The notes under the pieces were generated by a model. The model ran no database searches. It was not told the DNA's origin and saw nothing but the letters and a program-made list of their open reading frames with translations. Position numbers and translations under genes: made by a program. Positions 11,599 through 22,490 of a stretch of 64,000 bases of DNA are shown here, piece after piece (positions within the stretch are counted from its first letter, which is position 1; the number at the start of each line of letters is the position of its first letter). Source of the DNA: Sthenelais limicola (Eukaryota > Annelida > Polychaeta > Phyllodocida > Sigalionidae); assembly GCA_942159475.1 (NCBI GenBank), contig OW804094.1:10759555-10823554 (forward strand), in the 5' to 3' direction.

Positions 11599-12498
11599 AT
11601 GCTGAGGAAGGTCAGATTTTACTGGTGGGAAATCAGATTCCTAGAACTTCTGCCCAGATTCAGAAAGTTTCCGTGCACTTGCATAAAACTTCCAATTCCA
11701 ACTAATGAAATATTGGTTCGGGAGAGATGGTACGCCCCAGTAGGATTAGGTGGAGGTCATGGACATTTCTTGGTAGACCCAGGTGCTACAACTTCCCTGG
11801 TCACTAAGGGTTTCTATGATTCCCTTCCAAATGCACCACCTTTGGTTTCGGTACATATGGTGTGTTCGACTGGAACGGGTACACCTATAATCACTTATGG
11901 AAGTGTGCTTTGCCCCATGATAATGGGTGGACGGACATACATGATTACATGTTTGGTCGTAAGTGGTCTTAAAGGACCCGAGGACGGCATTCTTGTAGCT
12001 GATTTTTATTGGGTCCATCGATGTAGTCTTGACTGGTCAGGATTGTTCTACTTAGAAAACCGAGGACATTCAGTGGAATGTAGGTTATGGAAAAGACCCC
12101 CTGAGTACAACGTAAAAGAATCCTCTGTGAACACTATAGATGTAAGTGAGAACGATGGGGAACAGGCGGTGAAACTTCGGAAAGCAGTTGTCATCCTCCC
12201 GAAATCCGTTACTCTTGCTGAATTAGATGTTTGCAGTGACTCAGACACATCAACTGGTTTGATGTTCGAGCCGGACCAGGGATTGCTGAAGGACTATTCT
12301 TTGGGGAGCTTGAACACTTATGTGTCAGGTGACGGGAAACCGGCCTTGGTAGCCTTTTGCAATCCGTCCGAAAACCCAGTGAGGTTGAAGAAGGGTATGG
12401 TGGTAGGGAAAGTGAATAAAGTGACTTTATTGACACCACATTCAGATGATCCCGAACAGGAGGAGGATCCGAGGATCCGAGGATCCGAGAGGCGATAA
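11599..12498 (+). pseudogene. Gypsy protease region
   Basis: A retropepsin-like aspartic protease core (HFLVDPGATTSLV, about 11765-11800) follows a spacer of about 230 bp in mixed frames. The catalytic motif reads D-P-G-A where D-S/T-G-A is usual. The frame ends just after three tandem GGATCCGA units (about 12470-12490). The pol reading continues in another frame from there to about 12685, so a frame break lies in the short repeat. Confidence 0.65.
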
Positions 12499-12681
12499 TT
12501 AACTCTATTCAGGTATTGGAGTCCCCAATTGCTGATGATGATTTGATTTGTCCCGAGATTCCTGTACCACCAAGTCCAGTATGTCCGCTGACTAAGTTGA
12601 TAGGTGATTCACACCTAACTGAGGCCCGGGATAAAGAAAAAGCTCTGACACTTCTGCAGGATTTTTTAGACTTGTTTTTCC

Positions 12682-13368
12682 TTGCCAGGGAATAAACTCG
12701 GATGCACACATAAGGTTCGTCATGTGATAAACACAGGGGATGCTAATCCGATCAAGCTCCCTTATAGACGAATACCTGTGTTCAAACGAGACAAGGCTGA
12801 AGAAGAGATCTGGAAGATGTACAGAGAAGGTAGAATCGAACATAGCAGTAGCCCTTGGGGAGCACCTATTGTTATGGTCGCAAAAAAAGATGGCACTCAG
12901 AGGTTTTGTGTCGACTATCGTCAGCTGAATTCTGTGACGATTAAGGACAGCTTTCCACTCCCGAGGATCGATGAGTGTTTAGAGGCATTGGGTGGCAACC
13001 AATGGTTCTGTACTCTTGATCTGGAAAGTGGGTATTGGCAGGTTGCTATGGACGAGGACAGCAAAGAGAAAACTGCTTTCTTGTCTAGCGTGGGATTATT
13101 CCAGTTCAAAGTGATGAGCTTTGGATTGTGTAATGCCCCTGCCACATTCCAGCGTATGATGGACCAGATGTTGGATGGTCTCCGCTGGAAGTCATGCTTG
13201 GTATACTTGGACGATGTGGTGGTTTTCGGAAAAACTTTTGATGAGTGTCTGAATAACCTCCGATTAGTCCTGGAAAGAATCCGAGAGTATGGCCTTAAGC
13301 TTAAGCCCAAGAAGTGTGAACTTTTCCGCCGACATGTGGAATACTTGGGCAGGATTGTGTCCAAATAG
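12682..13368 (+). pseudogene. pol: Gypsy reverse transcriptase, fragment
   Basis: Clear Ty3/Gypsy RT: SSPWGAPIVMV, FCVDYRQLN, LDLESGYWQV, FGLCNAPATFQRMMD and the catalytic YLDDVVVF (about 13204-13227), ending at EYLGRIVSK. The upstream start is displaced by a frame change at about 12685. The frame is cut at 13368 by an unrelated insertion just where the RT thumb should continue. Confidence 0.85.
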
Positions 13369-13662
13369 ATGGGGTATATTAACCCGCAAGAAGACTACAC
13401 ATTATAAAAAGTCTTATTTCTCACCCTACACCAGATCAATAACCTGGCGTAGAATATGACCACTGCCAAAGAACCTCTGCAAATGTAACCCCTAAGGCTA
13501 ATCTTGTATTATAATATAATGTGTTCACAAATGTATATCATAGTGTAGCAGGACTCTCTGGAAGAGCTATGGCTAGCATAGATGCGAGCACCTATCTCCA
13601 GACAAATTTCGTATACTTATATTTATGTAACTGTTCATGTTCTGGAAATAAACGATATCAAT
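13368..13662. repeat. 295-bp insertion inside pol
   Basis: This sequence separates the RT end (GRIVSK) from the following pol segment (GICANPEKV), which are adjacent in related elements. CAAATA occurs at both junctions (13362-13367 and 13663-13668), which could be a target duplication. The insert has no terminal inverted repeat and no coding frame that I recognise. Confidence 0.6.
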
Positions 13663-13668
13663 CAAATA

Positions 13669-15434
13669 AAGGAATCTGTGCTAACCCAGAGAAGGTGCAG
13701 AAAGTCCGAGATTGGCCAATCCCGAAAAACGCAAAGGAGATTCGGCAATTCCTAGGTTTTGCATCCTATTATCGGGAATTTCAGCCGGATTTTGGTTCTA
13801 TCGTAATTCCTTTGCAGAAGGTGGTAACCGAGGCAGGGAGGGAGAAGCGCTATACTAAACCTATAGTGTGGAACTCTGACTGTGATAAAGCTTTCTCAAA
13901 GGTGAAAGATTTACTGACTACTGCACCAGTGTTGGGTTATCCGAGAACAAAAGGGGATTTTATTCTTGATACTGATGCCAGTGGTTTTGGCATGGCCGGA
14001 ATCCTGTCGCAGATACAAGATGGGAAGGAAGTAGTTCTTGGATATGCTAGCAATGGTTTCACTCGTCCGCAGAGGAACTATTGTGCTACTAAACGGGAGC
14101 TGCTCGCAGTACTTACGTATCTGAATAAATTCCGACATTATCTGCTTGGTAATAGGAATTTTTGTGTCAGAACAGACCATGCCTCTTTGAGATGGTTGCT
14201 GAATTTTAGAGATCCTACTGACATGCTTGCCCGATGGCTAACTACCATCCAGGAGTATGGGTTAGATCAGTCTATGATTTTGCATTGTGCAGGGAAAAAG
14301 CATGAAAATGCCGACGCCCTTTCGAGGTTGCCCACTAGAAAATCTGCTAGGCTAGACTGTCCGGATTGTGGGTCTCATGATGCTGTCGTTGCAGAAATGG
14401 ATGCACAGCAGATTGTTTCACTCGGAGCTTTAGAAAATACCATTCAGAAAGCACAACAAGACGACCCAATCATTTCTCGGGTGATTGCATTGGTTAATGG
14501 AACGGAATCCGTTCCTAGCAAGGAAAATCTTGCTGGTGAATGTGATGAGTTCAGGAACTATGTACATCACCTAGGGAGTCTGTCAATGGTAGATGGTATT
14601 CTGTGTCTGGAATGGACCAGGCGGGGTACCAAGAAGTTGTATGTTCGGAAGGTAATTCCTACATCATTGAGGAGTGAGATATTTGCAGGCTTGCATGGTC
14701 CGAAGACCTCAGGTCATTTTGGTGTATTTAAGGTGTCCTGGTCGGCCAAGATGAAGTATTATTGGCCCGGGATGAAATACGACCTGACTAGGTGGATTAA
14801 GGCTTGTCCTGAATGTGCAATGCGAAAGACCCGAGGAGGGGGAGGAATCTCTCTTCTCAAGAAGGAGAAACATGGTGAGAGGTGGAACCGGATATCTTTG
14901 GATATTCTAGGGCCGTTTCGGACGACCCCTAGAGGAAACAATTATGTCATGGTAGTAGCAGATCATTTTTCTAAGTGGTCTGAAGCCTATCCCATGCCAG
15001 ATCACACAGCTGAGCGTTGTGCTGAGGTGCTCTTTAGGGAGTGGATTTTGCGGTTTGGCTGCCCTGTTTCTTTGCAAACTGATGGCGCACCCGAATTCCG
15101 TTCTGCACTAGTAAAGAGTTTGCTGGAGATGTTGGGGATTGAGAAATTAATCACCCTTCCCTACAGACCCCAATCAAATGGCCAATCAGAGAGATTTAAT
15201 CGCGTCCTTGTGGAGCAGCTCTCTTGCTTGACTGACTACGATGGCGATGATTGGGATTTGTTGGTTCCCTGTATTGCTCATGCGTACAGAGGAACGGTAC
15301 AGGCCAGTACCTTGTGCACTCCGAATGCAGTTGTATTTGGAACTGAACTGGTGACATTGTTCATGGTGTGTCACCTGGTGGTTTGGATTTTCCCTGTAGG
15401 GTTGCTTTTGTTGAAAATCTCAAGCAATGGATGA
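13669..15434 (+). pseudogene. pol: Gypsy RNase H and integrase, fragment
   Basis: The frame resumes with the RT thumb (EIRQFLGFASYYREF), then RNase H (ILDTDASGFGMAGIL at about 13960, later TDHASLRWLL), and then integrase. The integrase has an HHCC zinc-binding region (HGPKTSGHFG ... CPECAMRK) and a catalytic core with LDILGPF, VADHFSKW, LQTDGAPEF and PQSNGQSERFN carrying the DDE residues. The frame shifts at about 15350-15368, where the C-terminal part continues one frame over. No start codon of its own is expected, because this is an internal part of a polyprotein. Confidence 0.85.
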
Positions 15435-16258
15435 GGAAGGGTCACCAATTCGTTAGAAAGAATCTCGGAGTTTCTGCTGTTCATCAGAAAAGAGATTTTG
15501 ACAAACGAAGTAATCCGAAATCATTTAAGGTGGGAGACATTGTTTACCGATTTTGTCCTCCCAAGGCTGGTAAGAAGGTTGGTCCAAAATGGGACGGCCC
15601 TTACAAGGTCAGACGGTTCATAGGGGGTACCACTTATGAACTAGAGACATCCGAAGATCTTTTGAGATATCATGTAGATTATCTCAAGGCTGCTTTTGAC
15701 GAAAATGGTCCGAGGCAAGTCATTAACTTGCATCGGGCTGATGAATTTCGTAAGCAAGAGAAAGCAGGCCGTGATATTTTGAGACTGGAAGATGGTAAGG
15801 TCCTGGCTGGGAAAGAATGCCCAGTGCAGAAGGAAAGAGACAAGGTTACCATAGGTGTGAAGCCTAGAGGTAGACCTAAGGGTATAGCTGGTAAGAAAAC
15901 GAAAAATGCTAAGCGCCCAGCTGTTCCTCCAATTATTGGTTCCCCTATTGTGAGGCGAAAACCTGGCAGGCCAAAGAAATTACCAGCTCAGGCTGATAAT
16001 GTTGTCCTGCCTGTAGGCAAGAGGGGGCCAGGTAGACCAAAAGGTGTGTCAGTTGTTGCTGCTACACCCCGGGTACCTGACCCTGTGAAAAGGAAACCTG
16101 GCCGTCCTAAGAAATTAGTTGTGAAGACAATTTCGGACGATTCAGGCCCTGGAAAGAAGAGGGGGAGGGGGTTGAGGAAAATTCCTCAGGCTGGTAAAAA
16201 CCCTATTCCAACTGCTACACGAACTTTGCGTTCTCGCACTGTTCAAGTTCGAGTGTAA
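15368..16258 (+). pseudogene. pol: Integrase C-terminal region with AT-hook tail
   Basis: It continues integrase after a frame break: a basic region, then the Gypsy-type GPY/F-like module (VGPKWDGPYKVRRFIG at about 15578-15625). The last 150 residues are very basic and carry four AT-hook-like cores: PRGRPKG, KPGRPKK, GPGRPKG and KPGRPKK. AT-hooks bind the minor groove of AT-rich DNA. Here they may tether the integration complex to chromatin, in the position where other Gypsy lineages carry a chromodomain. The tethering role is inference. Confidence 0.75.
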
Positions 16259-17346
16259 GGTGGACCCGAATTGGTATCATTGAGGGAAATTTTCGAGCTG
16301 GTTTGCCTCAAACACAATAAAAGTACACAACGAGAAGTCGAGGAGTGGAAGACCGAATTTATCCACTCTGAAGCCCATTCGACAATATAGATTTATTTCT
16401 ATTATTGCCCGAGAGGATGATCTGAGATTTTGGAAACATCTGATTTGACTGCGAGGAGTGCTTGTATCTAGGTTGGCCTGTTTTAAGTTATGGTAACTTG
16501 GGGCCAGCTGGAGGGTCAGAATCTATTTAGAAAGTAAATAGAGTGTTGCACAAAAGCCTGGTACGATGATCACTTGAATCTAAAATTAGCTAGCTCTGTA
16601 CATGTCTCATACAGAGGATCAGAACAGCCGGTCAAGCATGATCCGAGCTGTAGTTGGCTCCGATACCAAACTGGTTTCTAGTCACCAGCGGAGCGCGGGA
16701 ACTCGGGTGGCGCTGCACGCAGCGGTGGCGTGCTAACACACTAGCTGTCTCATCGGGTAGACACCGCGTGTTGCACCCTTTTCACTTGACTTCCTGACTT
16801 GAGAGAGAACGGTCATACAACGAGAAAGAAAACTCTAGAGTAAGTTCCCTTGATCCCAGAACTGCTTGAAAAGTCTATTGAAATGTGAATACCGTTCTAA
16901 CTTAAGGTTGTGGGAAGCATGAGCCCTTGCATTTATTGTAGTTTTTCTATAAAACATAGTTGAAGGTGGGCTAGGCCTCCGGTATGTGAAATGCAACGGC
17001 CATGACGGCTAGACAAGCAGAGTGTTGTTATGAGTCGGAATACACCTCTGTATAAGCCTTTCTCAACCTGTGTGTACCTAAACGTACCATGGGGAGTTTT
17101 GCTATGGGTATAAGCCACACCTTGATGAAGGTTGGTAAGAATGTTATGTTCATAATACCTGTGACAGAGCTTCTTGGTCGGTTCGGGAGCTCGTACGGGT
17201 GCCGCACCTCCCTGTATAGGCGTAGCACTACAGGCTGGTCCGGTGTCCGAGAATTCTCGGGCTATACCAGTAGCTTCTCGGATACTCTTTTCTGGACATT
17301 GTGATTTATAATGTGGATTTTTATTGCAGTTGCCAGTTTGTAGAAG
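16259..17346 (+). other. Gypsy spacer between pol and ORF3
   Basis: 1.1 kb with no sense-strand domain. A long open frame on the minus strand (16933-17997) lies mostly opposite ORF3 and shows no domain. The last 40 bases contain a strong splice acceptor. Confidence 0.55.
17310..17329 (+). promoter_or_regulatory. Splice acceptor ahead of Gypsy ORF3
   Basis: A pyrimidine-rich TTTTTATTGCAG ends at 17329, 17 bases before the ATG of ORF3. This suggests ORF3 is translated from a spliced subgenomic RNA, as the third ORF is in several Gypsy elements. The donor was not located. Confidence 0.5.
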
Positions 17347-19461
17347 ATGTCTGGGGACGAACAATGCGAATCCGAGCCGCAGCTCGGACTGTCCGACTCG
17401 GAGGGTGAGGCGGTTTCGGACCAGGTGGCCGCTGAGGTCCTGCAAGGTGCAGAGGACCTGATTGGATTGTCCAAAGAGGACAAGCCCAGTAGTCCGGGGG
17501 TAACCTCGGAAGAAGATATGGACTTTGAGGAAGTCCCGGACAAGGCACTGTCCGAGGCTGAGGCTTCGGGTACCCCTGCCAAATTTCCTCCACCGCCCCC
17601 TCCACCAGAGGTGAAGGAAGCTCCTCCTCGTAGGAGGTCTCCTCGGAAGGCTGTTAGCCCGGGGAAGTTGTCTCCACGAGATCGGACTGCTGCCTCCCTC
17701 TCTCCAAGGAGTGCACCCACCACTCGCTCTTTTTCCCTTTCTCCTGCCCGGAGTTCCAGGTTGCAGGAAAGAGGAAGAACTCGGGAGAAACGTTCTTCTC
17801 AATCCGAGAAGAGCACCTCCGAGATCAGGGCCGCTAGCTGCAAACCTAGCTTGCCCTCTGTTGAACCTAGTAAGGCGGTTGTTTCCAGACGACCTTCCAC
17901 TACTAGGTATGATTCCAGTGGTAGAATGCCTCCACCTTCTTCTTCCCTCAAAAAGATTCCGAGGAGAACGAAGAAAGCTACCAAGAGCCATGTACACAGA
18001 GCTGAAGCCCGCAGGATCCAGCTATCAGGCCGTGGCTCACTGGATACCCTTCGGCTGGAACTAGATAGAGTGTCCGAGATTGCTCCCCTGGACCCATCTA
18101 AAGATCCGAAGGAAGGTGAGATTCCCCTAGCAGAGGAATCTGACGATGAGGACACTGAGTTCTCGGGCGATCTCATGTCACCTTATGAGACCGAGGTGTG
18201 GCCCAAGCTAGTGCAGAAGAAGGACATGACCGTGGGAAACCACACAAAGCTGAAGGGCGTGTCCAAGCTTTGGCAGGCTGGCTGGAGGTGCCCCTTCCTG
18301 GTATGCCGTCATGTAGGTATCAATGCTACTGGCATCAGATCCTACCGGACCAGGGAGCGGTTCTTCCGCCACCTCTGTGAGGAACACGCGCCTCTCATCC
18401 AAGTTTGGAAGTGTCCTTATAAGAACTGCACTCAGGCTTGTGACAGACGCGGTGAGTTGATTCCTCACCTCATGACTGGTGGAGAAACTCTCCACAACCA
18501 GTCTAGAAAGGATTCTGTTTCCAAGGCGGGCAGAGCTGAGTCCGAGATTAGGTCCAACTCATCTTTTTTGGGGATGGTTTACCTATCGGGCCAGCATATG
18601 TCAGCCATGAGGCGAAACACGAACGGTCGCCCGGATTCCCGTGACCAGAAGGGAACTGCTCCTTCTACCTCGAAGGAGACAAGCAGTTCCCAGAAAACGC
18701 AGAGCCGGAAACGCCCTGCGTCTGATAGTCATACTCCCTCACCAGCCTCCAAGCGTCAATCCAAGAAGGCTAGGATTTGGGAGGATGAACTCGTTGGTCA
18801 GCTACCCGAAGACACTAAGACCTTAGTAGCTGCCCAGGAGGCCATCATTAAGAAGGCCCTGAAGGACCTGACAGCTGCCTCCGAGACAGTGAATAAACAG
18901 GTGTTGGCCTCTATGGCTTCCCTGTCTGTTCCTTTGAGGCAAGTGGAGCTTGTGAAGCGTCAGGTCGCTGAATCTGCTCGTCTGCAGGAGCTGATGAAGA
19001 CGCAGGAGCAGCTGATTAAACAGCTCCGAAAGGAGGGTGAGTCGAAGGATAAACGCATCCGAGACTTGATCGAGGCGAATGCTGTTCTCCAAGGCCTGCT
19101 GGACGACTCGGATAGAAGCGAGGGATGTCCTTCTGAGGGCTCTAGCCACCAGCAATCGACGTCCTCGTCCCGGCAGCAGCATCAGTCTGATGTTGGCTCT
19201 GCTCCGATACCTACTACCCCTGCTTCTGGCTCGCTGACGGTGGGTGGTGCTCCTCTGGAGATTGATCCCGCCCAAGCCATGATGTTAGCTGATCTCCTTA
19301 ACAGAATGGCCCAGGCTCCTGCAACCCAAGCTGTGCCCCCGACACAGGCTGTGACGTCACCTGAGGACGCTATGGATGCCGCTGGCCGTCGTCTTTTCGA
19401 GGAGGAACCCGAGAAAGTACTACCCGACAAGCCATCAATGCCCATGGACTTTGATTCCTAA
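17347..19461 (+). CDS. Gypsy third ORF: zinc-finger, coiled-coil protein
   Basis: An intact 704-aa frame starting at ATG 17347. Residues 1-300 are low-complexity, rich in Ser, Pro, Glu and Arg. At about 315-385 there are two C2H2-like fingers: CPFLVC...H...H and CPYKNC...H...H. A basic, nuclear-localisation-like patch (KRPASDSH...KRQSKKAR) lies at about 455-475. A long heptad-rich coiled coil occupies about 530-590, followed by a Ser/Gln-rich tail. No signal peptide or transmembrane segment exists, so despite its env position it is not an envelope protein. It is probably a nuclear nucleic-acid-binding accessory factor. Unlike pol, this frame is uninterrupted. The function is unknown. Confidence 0.8.
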   Translation: MSGDEQCESEPQLGLSDSEGEAVSDQVAAEVLQGAEDLIGLSKEDKPSSPGVTSEEDMDFEEVPDKALSEAEASGTPAKFPPPPPPPEVKEAPPRRRSPRKAVSPGKLSPRDRTAASLSPRSAPTTRSFSLSPARSSRLQERGRTREKRSSQSEKSTSEIRAASCKPSLPSVEPSKAVVSRRPSTTRYDSSGRMPPPSSSLKKIPRRTKKATKSHVHRAEARRIQLSGRGSLDTLRLELDRVSEIAPLDPSKDPKEGEIPLAEESDDEDTEFSGDLMSPYETEVWPKLVQKKDMTVGNHTKLKGVSKLWQAGWRCPFLVCRHVGINATGIRSYRTRERFFRHLCEEHAPLIQVWKCPYKNCTQACDRRGELIPHLMTGGETLHNQSRKDSVSKAGRAESEIRSNSSFLGMVYLSGQHMSAMRRNTNGRPDSRDQKGTAPSTSKETSSSQKTQSRKRPASDSHTPSPASKRQSKKARIWEDELVGQLPEDTKTLVAAQEAIIKKALKDLTAASETVNKQVLASMASLSVPLRQVELVKRQVAESARLQELMKTQEQLIKQLRKEGESKDKRIRDLIEANAVLQGLLDDSDRSEGCPSEGSSHQQSTSSSRQQHQSDVGSAPIPTTPASGSLTVGGAPLEIDPAQAMMLADLLNRMAQAPATQAVPPTQAVTSPEDAMDAAGRRLFEEEPEKVLPDKPSMPMDFDS

Positions 19462-20077
19462 TGTGCCTGCGGACATTGTTTAAACTGTGAGGGTTACATG
19501 TATATACGAACACTTTTTCAATTCCTCCCTCGGACCTTTTCAGATTTTTTCCGAATAGGAATGTTTCTCAGCAGAGAATTTATTTTTCTACCTTGTATAT
19601 ACCTCGTTATGTCATACTGTGTCTTGAGGTTTCAGATTTTTATATTTTTCTACTCTTGTGATTGTTGATGTGTTGTTGGACAGAAGGTCTGCTACACTTT
19701 ACCTTTCTATACGAAATAAGGTTTTCTACAAGAGTTTAACATATATTTTATACTTCGGATTTGTTCTCATATATAGATAGGACACCATATGCTCCTACTT
19801 GTACACTGCCTTTAACTTCGGACATGTTTTCGTATGTAGTGAGGACTCTATAAGCTCCTTTTTGTACGATTCTTAACGTTTCCAATATGTTTTGTATGTA
19901 GAGAGGTCACTATATGCACCTATCTGTAACTGTATTTTATTATTTCCGAAGTTCGGATGTTTGTACTTTTATCAGTTTTTACCATTGAAACTGCTATCTT
20001 TATTACCCTTTTTGAAATTTTTCTCCTGTTCGGATTTTTCAATTTTGTTAAAAATCCTAAAAAAGGGAAAGGGGTAT
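19462..20077 (+). other. Gypsy 3' untranslated region and polypurine tract
   Basis: AT-rich sequence containing three loose repeats of a TCGGAC/TTGTATGTAG...GAC.CTATA.GCTCCT unit (19770-19920). It ends in the polypurine tract AAAAAAGGGAAAGGGG (20059-20074), the plus-strand primer of reverse transcription, three bases before the 3' LTR. Confidence 0.75.
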
Positions 20078-20487
20078 TGTAGTGGTATTGGTTTACTTCC
20101 TCTCCGAAGTACCAGCTGGAGCTACCACTGTGTGCTATTTCTCTGTGTCATATTACTGAGATTAGAAGTCACGCGTATTTCTATCTCCTATTTCTCTCTG
20201 GCAGCATTTTACAGTGTTATTGTCTAACCTTAATGTATAAAGGACTGTGGCCTTAGTGCCCGTGTAACTGTAAAGTATTTCAAATCTTTTATTAATTAGT
20301 ACTGATGTTCATGTACTCCGAGACACCATGTGGTACTGTGTACCTGGATTGGTGTACAGGTCCGAGAACCAGCTTCGGACAGGTCTTGCTTACCTCTTGA
20401 GTCTGAATAAACAGAGAACGGTGTAGGAAATCACTCTTTTGTCTTATTCTTTGCTAAAAGAACTGGGTTGTAGTGAAGAACACTACA
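20078..20487 (+). repeat. 3' LTR of Gypsy element
   Basis: 410 bp, matching the 5' LTR except for about three substitutions (for example GAAGT for GAAGC near the start, and TATAAAGG for TATACAGG in the middle). It is followed by the TGTG duplication. Confidence 0.9.
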
Positions 20488-20569
20488 TGTGTATGTTTTA
20501 GCTCTTTAAACACTGTTTATCATTCTATTAACACTGTTTTTGAATTGAAAACAGAGGGGGACCGTCCAG

Positions 20570-21450
20570 AGGACAGGTACTTTGCTAGTAAAATATAAAC
20601 AGCCGCATGATATTGATGAAGTGATAATGTCAGTAACTTTTGTATGAACATATGACAGCAGCAGAATATTGATAAATGCAGACCAATAAGTCATGATATG
20701 TGTAACACTTGTATAAACATTTAAAGAATATTGATAAATTCAGTCCTATAAGTCATAATATTTGTAACTCTTGCATAAACATATAAGAGCAGCAGTATAT
20801 TGATGAATTCAGTCCTATAAGTCATTATATGAGTAACTCTTGTATAAACATATAACAGCAGCAGTATATTGATAAATTCAGTCCTATAAGTCATAATATG
20901 AGTAACACTTGTATAAACATATAACAGCAGCAGAATATTGATAAATCCAGTCTTATAAGTCATAATATCAGTAACACTTGTATAAACATATAACAGCAGC
21001 AGAATATTGATAAATCCAGTCCTATAAGTCATGATATGAGTAACACTTGTATAAACATATGGCAGCAGCAGAATATTGATAAATTCAGTCCTATAAGTCA
21101 AGATATGAGTAAATCTTGTATAAGTTATGACAGCAGCAGAATATTGATAACTTCAGTCCAAAAGTCAAAATATTTGTAACTCTTGCATAAAAATATTACA
21201 GCAGCAGTATATTGATAAATCCAGTCATATAAGTCATAATATGAGTAACTCTTGAATAAGCATATAACATCAGCAGATTATTGATAAAGTCAGTCCTATG
21301 AGTCATAATAAGTAACTCTGTTATGAACATATAACAGTAGCAGAATATTGATAAATTCAGTCGTATGAGTCATAATTATGAGGAACAATTGTATAAATAT
21401 ATAAAGAATATTGATGAATCCAGTCCTATAAGTCAGTATATGCAACAACA
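20570..21450. repeat. 69-bp tandem satellite, about 12 copies
   Basis: The unit contains ATTGATAAATTCAGTCCTAT, AAGTCATAATATGAGTAAC, CTTGTATAAACATATAACAG and CAGCAG. Units are spaced 69 bp (for example 20731 to 20800) and decay toward both ends. Because 69 is divisible by three, long minus-strand frames run through it, but they are repeat artefacts. Confidence 0.85.
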
Positions 21451-21768
21451 GTATATATATATAAACCCACAATATACTCACCTAACTACCAATGTATATC
21501 AGAGTTGCTCCAATATGTCTACCCGCGTCTGTCCTACATCCTCCAGTGTCCTGTACTGTACATGTGTGGTAGCAAACAGTCACAACATAATGATATCATT
21601 TATATCATACTTACATATATAGACAATTGCCCTGACTATCTAGTACCCTACTACCATTGAGCTCACCCCACATCTATTATACTTATTGATGTATTTACCC
21701 AGGTCAATATGGGTTGTGGAACCAAACTGTCTACAACAACCATAGATATCTGGAGACAAATAATAGCA
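21451..21768. other. No gene seen
   Basis: Unique-looking AT-rich sequence. It shares a short TGTCCTAC...CCTCCAGTGTCCTGTA block with 36490-36540 and so includes part of another dispersed repeat. Confidence 0.4.
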
Positions 21769-21985
21769 AATATGTGATCCATTTTAGGAATATAAGTCAT
21801 AAGTCGCAAAATGTGGATTTTGAGATATCATCATATTTGAAAAGAGAACATCAAGCCAATTCTATATGATTATAATTGCTAAATCCCCTCAGAACATTTT
21901 GATAAAGAAATCTTGTGAAAAAAACACTTTGAAAAATATCAATTTTGCCACTTGTGACTCATTTTCCTGGAACACATCACATATA
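21769..21985 (+). mobile_element. TIR-B element, internally deleted
   Basis: Both TIR-B ends are present (TATGTGATCCATTTTAGG... and ...CACATCACATATA), but only about 217 bp separate them. The middle half of the element is missing. Confidence 0.75.
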
Positions 21986-22254
21986 GGAGCTATTGAAATG
22001 CAAGACCACATGAGGCCAAGCCAAGGTGGGTTTCCGATTTATACACCCAACCACTCAAGATGAAGTTTAAACACCCTCATTGTTTTAAGCCTTTAAGTCT
22101 TAATTCTAACATTTATTGTGCAACAGAGGGTGGGGTTTGGGTTTTTTTGTTTTTTTTTGTTTTTTTTTTGTTTTTTTTTTTTTGCAAAAGAGGGTTAATA
22201 TTGGCTATTCCTACTTGTTTGTAAGGCCTAACGAGCTCCAACAAGGAGAGAGAA

Positions 22255-22490
22255 GGGTCAGATTTTCAGAACATGTACAATTGGCAGCTCTACACATTTA
22301 GGAAATTCTGCTAAATTAGGCTGACAAATGAAGAATAGGCATATCTGAGTATATTATTTTAGTGTTGCATTGATTTAAAATATCACTTCTGTTATGTTAA
22401 ACTACATTTTGAAGCTTATTTTTGTCTTAAATATGGGTTATTTGAAAGGATTGGTGAAGGCGAATTGTTCATTTTCTAAAAATCTTACCC
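22255..22490 (+). mobile_element. TIR-A element
   Basis: Starts GGGTCAGATTTTCAGAACAT and ends CATTTTCTAAAAATCTTACC. It carries the family interior with GCATTGATTTAAAATAT and TTTTGAAGCTTATTTT. A T-rich run with G interruptions (22140-22185) precedes it. Confidence 0.7.

Larger units (their letters stand above)
8844..20487 (+). mobile_element. Gypsy LTR retrotransposon, degraded
   Basis: An 11.6-kb element bounded by 410-bp LTRs (TGTAGTGG...ACTACA) and flanked by a 4-bp duplication TGTG (8840-8843 and 20488-20491). The order is gag, protease, reverse transcriptase, RNase H, integrase, as in Ty3/Gypsy, followed by an AT-hook tail and a third ORF. The LTRs differ at about three positions (one each near the start, middle and end). 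Even so, the pol region changes frame several times and carries a 295-bp insertion, so this copy cannot make an intact polyprotein. It lies upstream of cadherin copy 1, in the opposite orientation to that gene. Confidence 0.92.

Noticed and set aside
16933..17997. 354-residue minus-strand frame in the Gypsy element
   Set aside because: Antisense shadow of the low-complexity N-terminus of ORF3; no domain or codon pattern of its own.
20721..21101. 126-residue minus-strand frame
   Set aside because: It runs through the 69-bp satellite and is open only because 69 is divisible by three.
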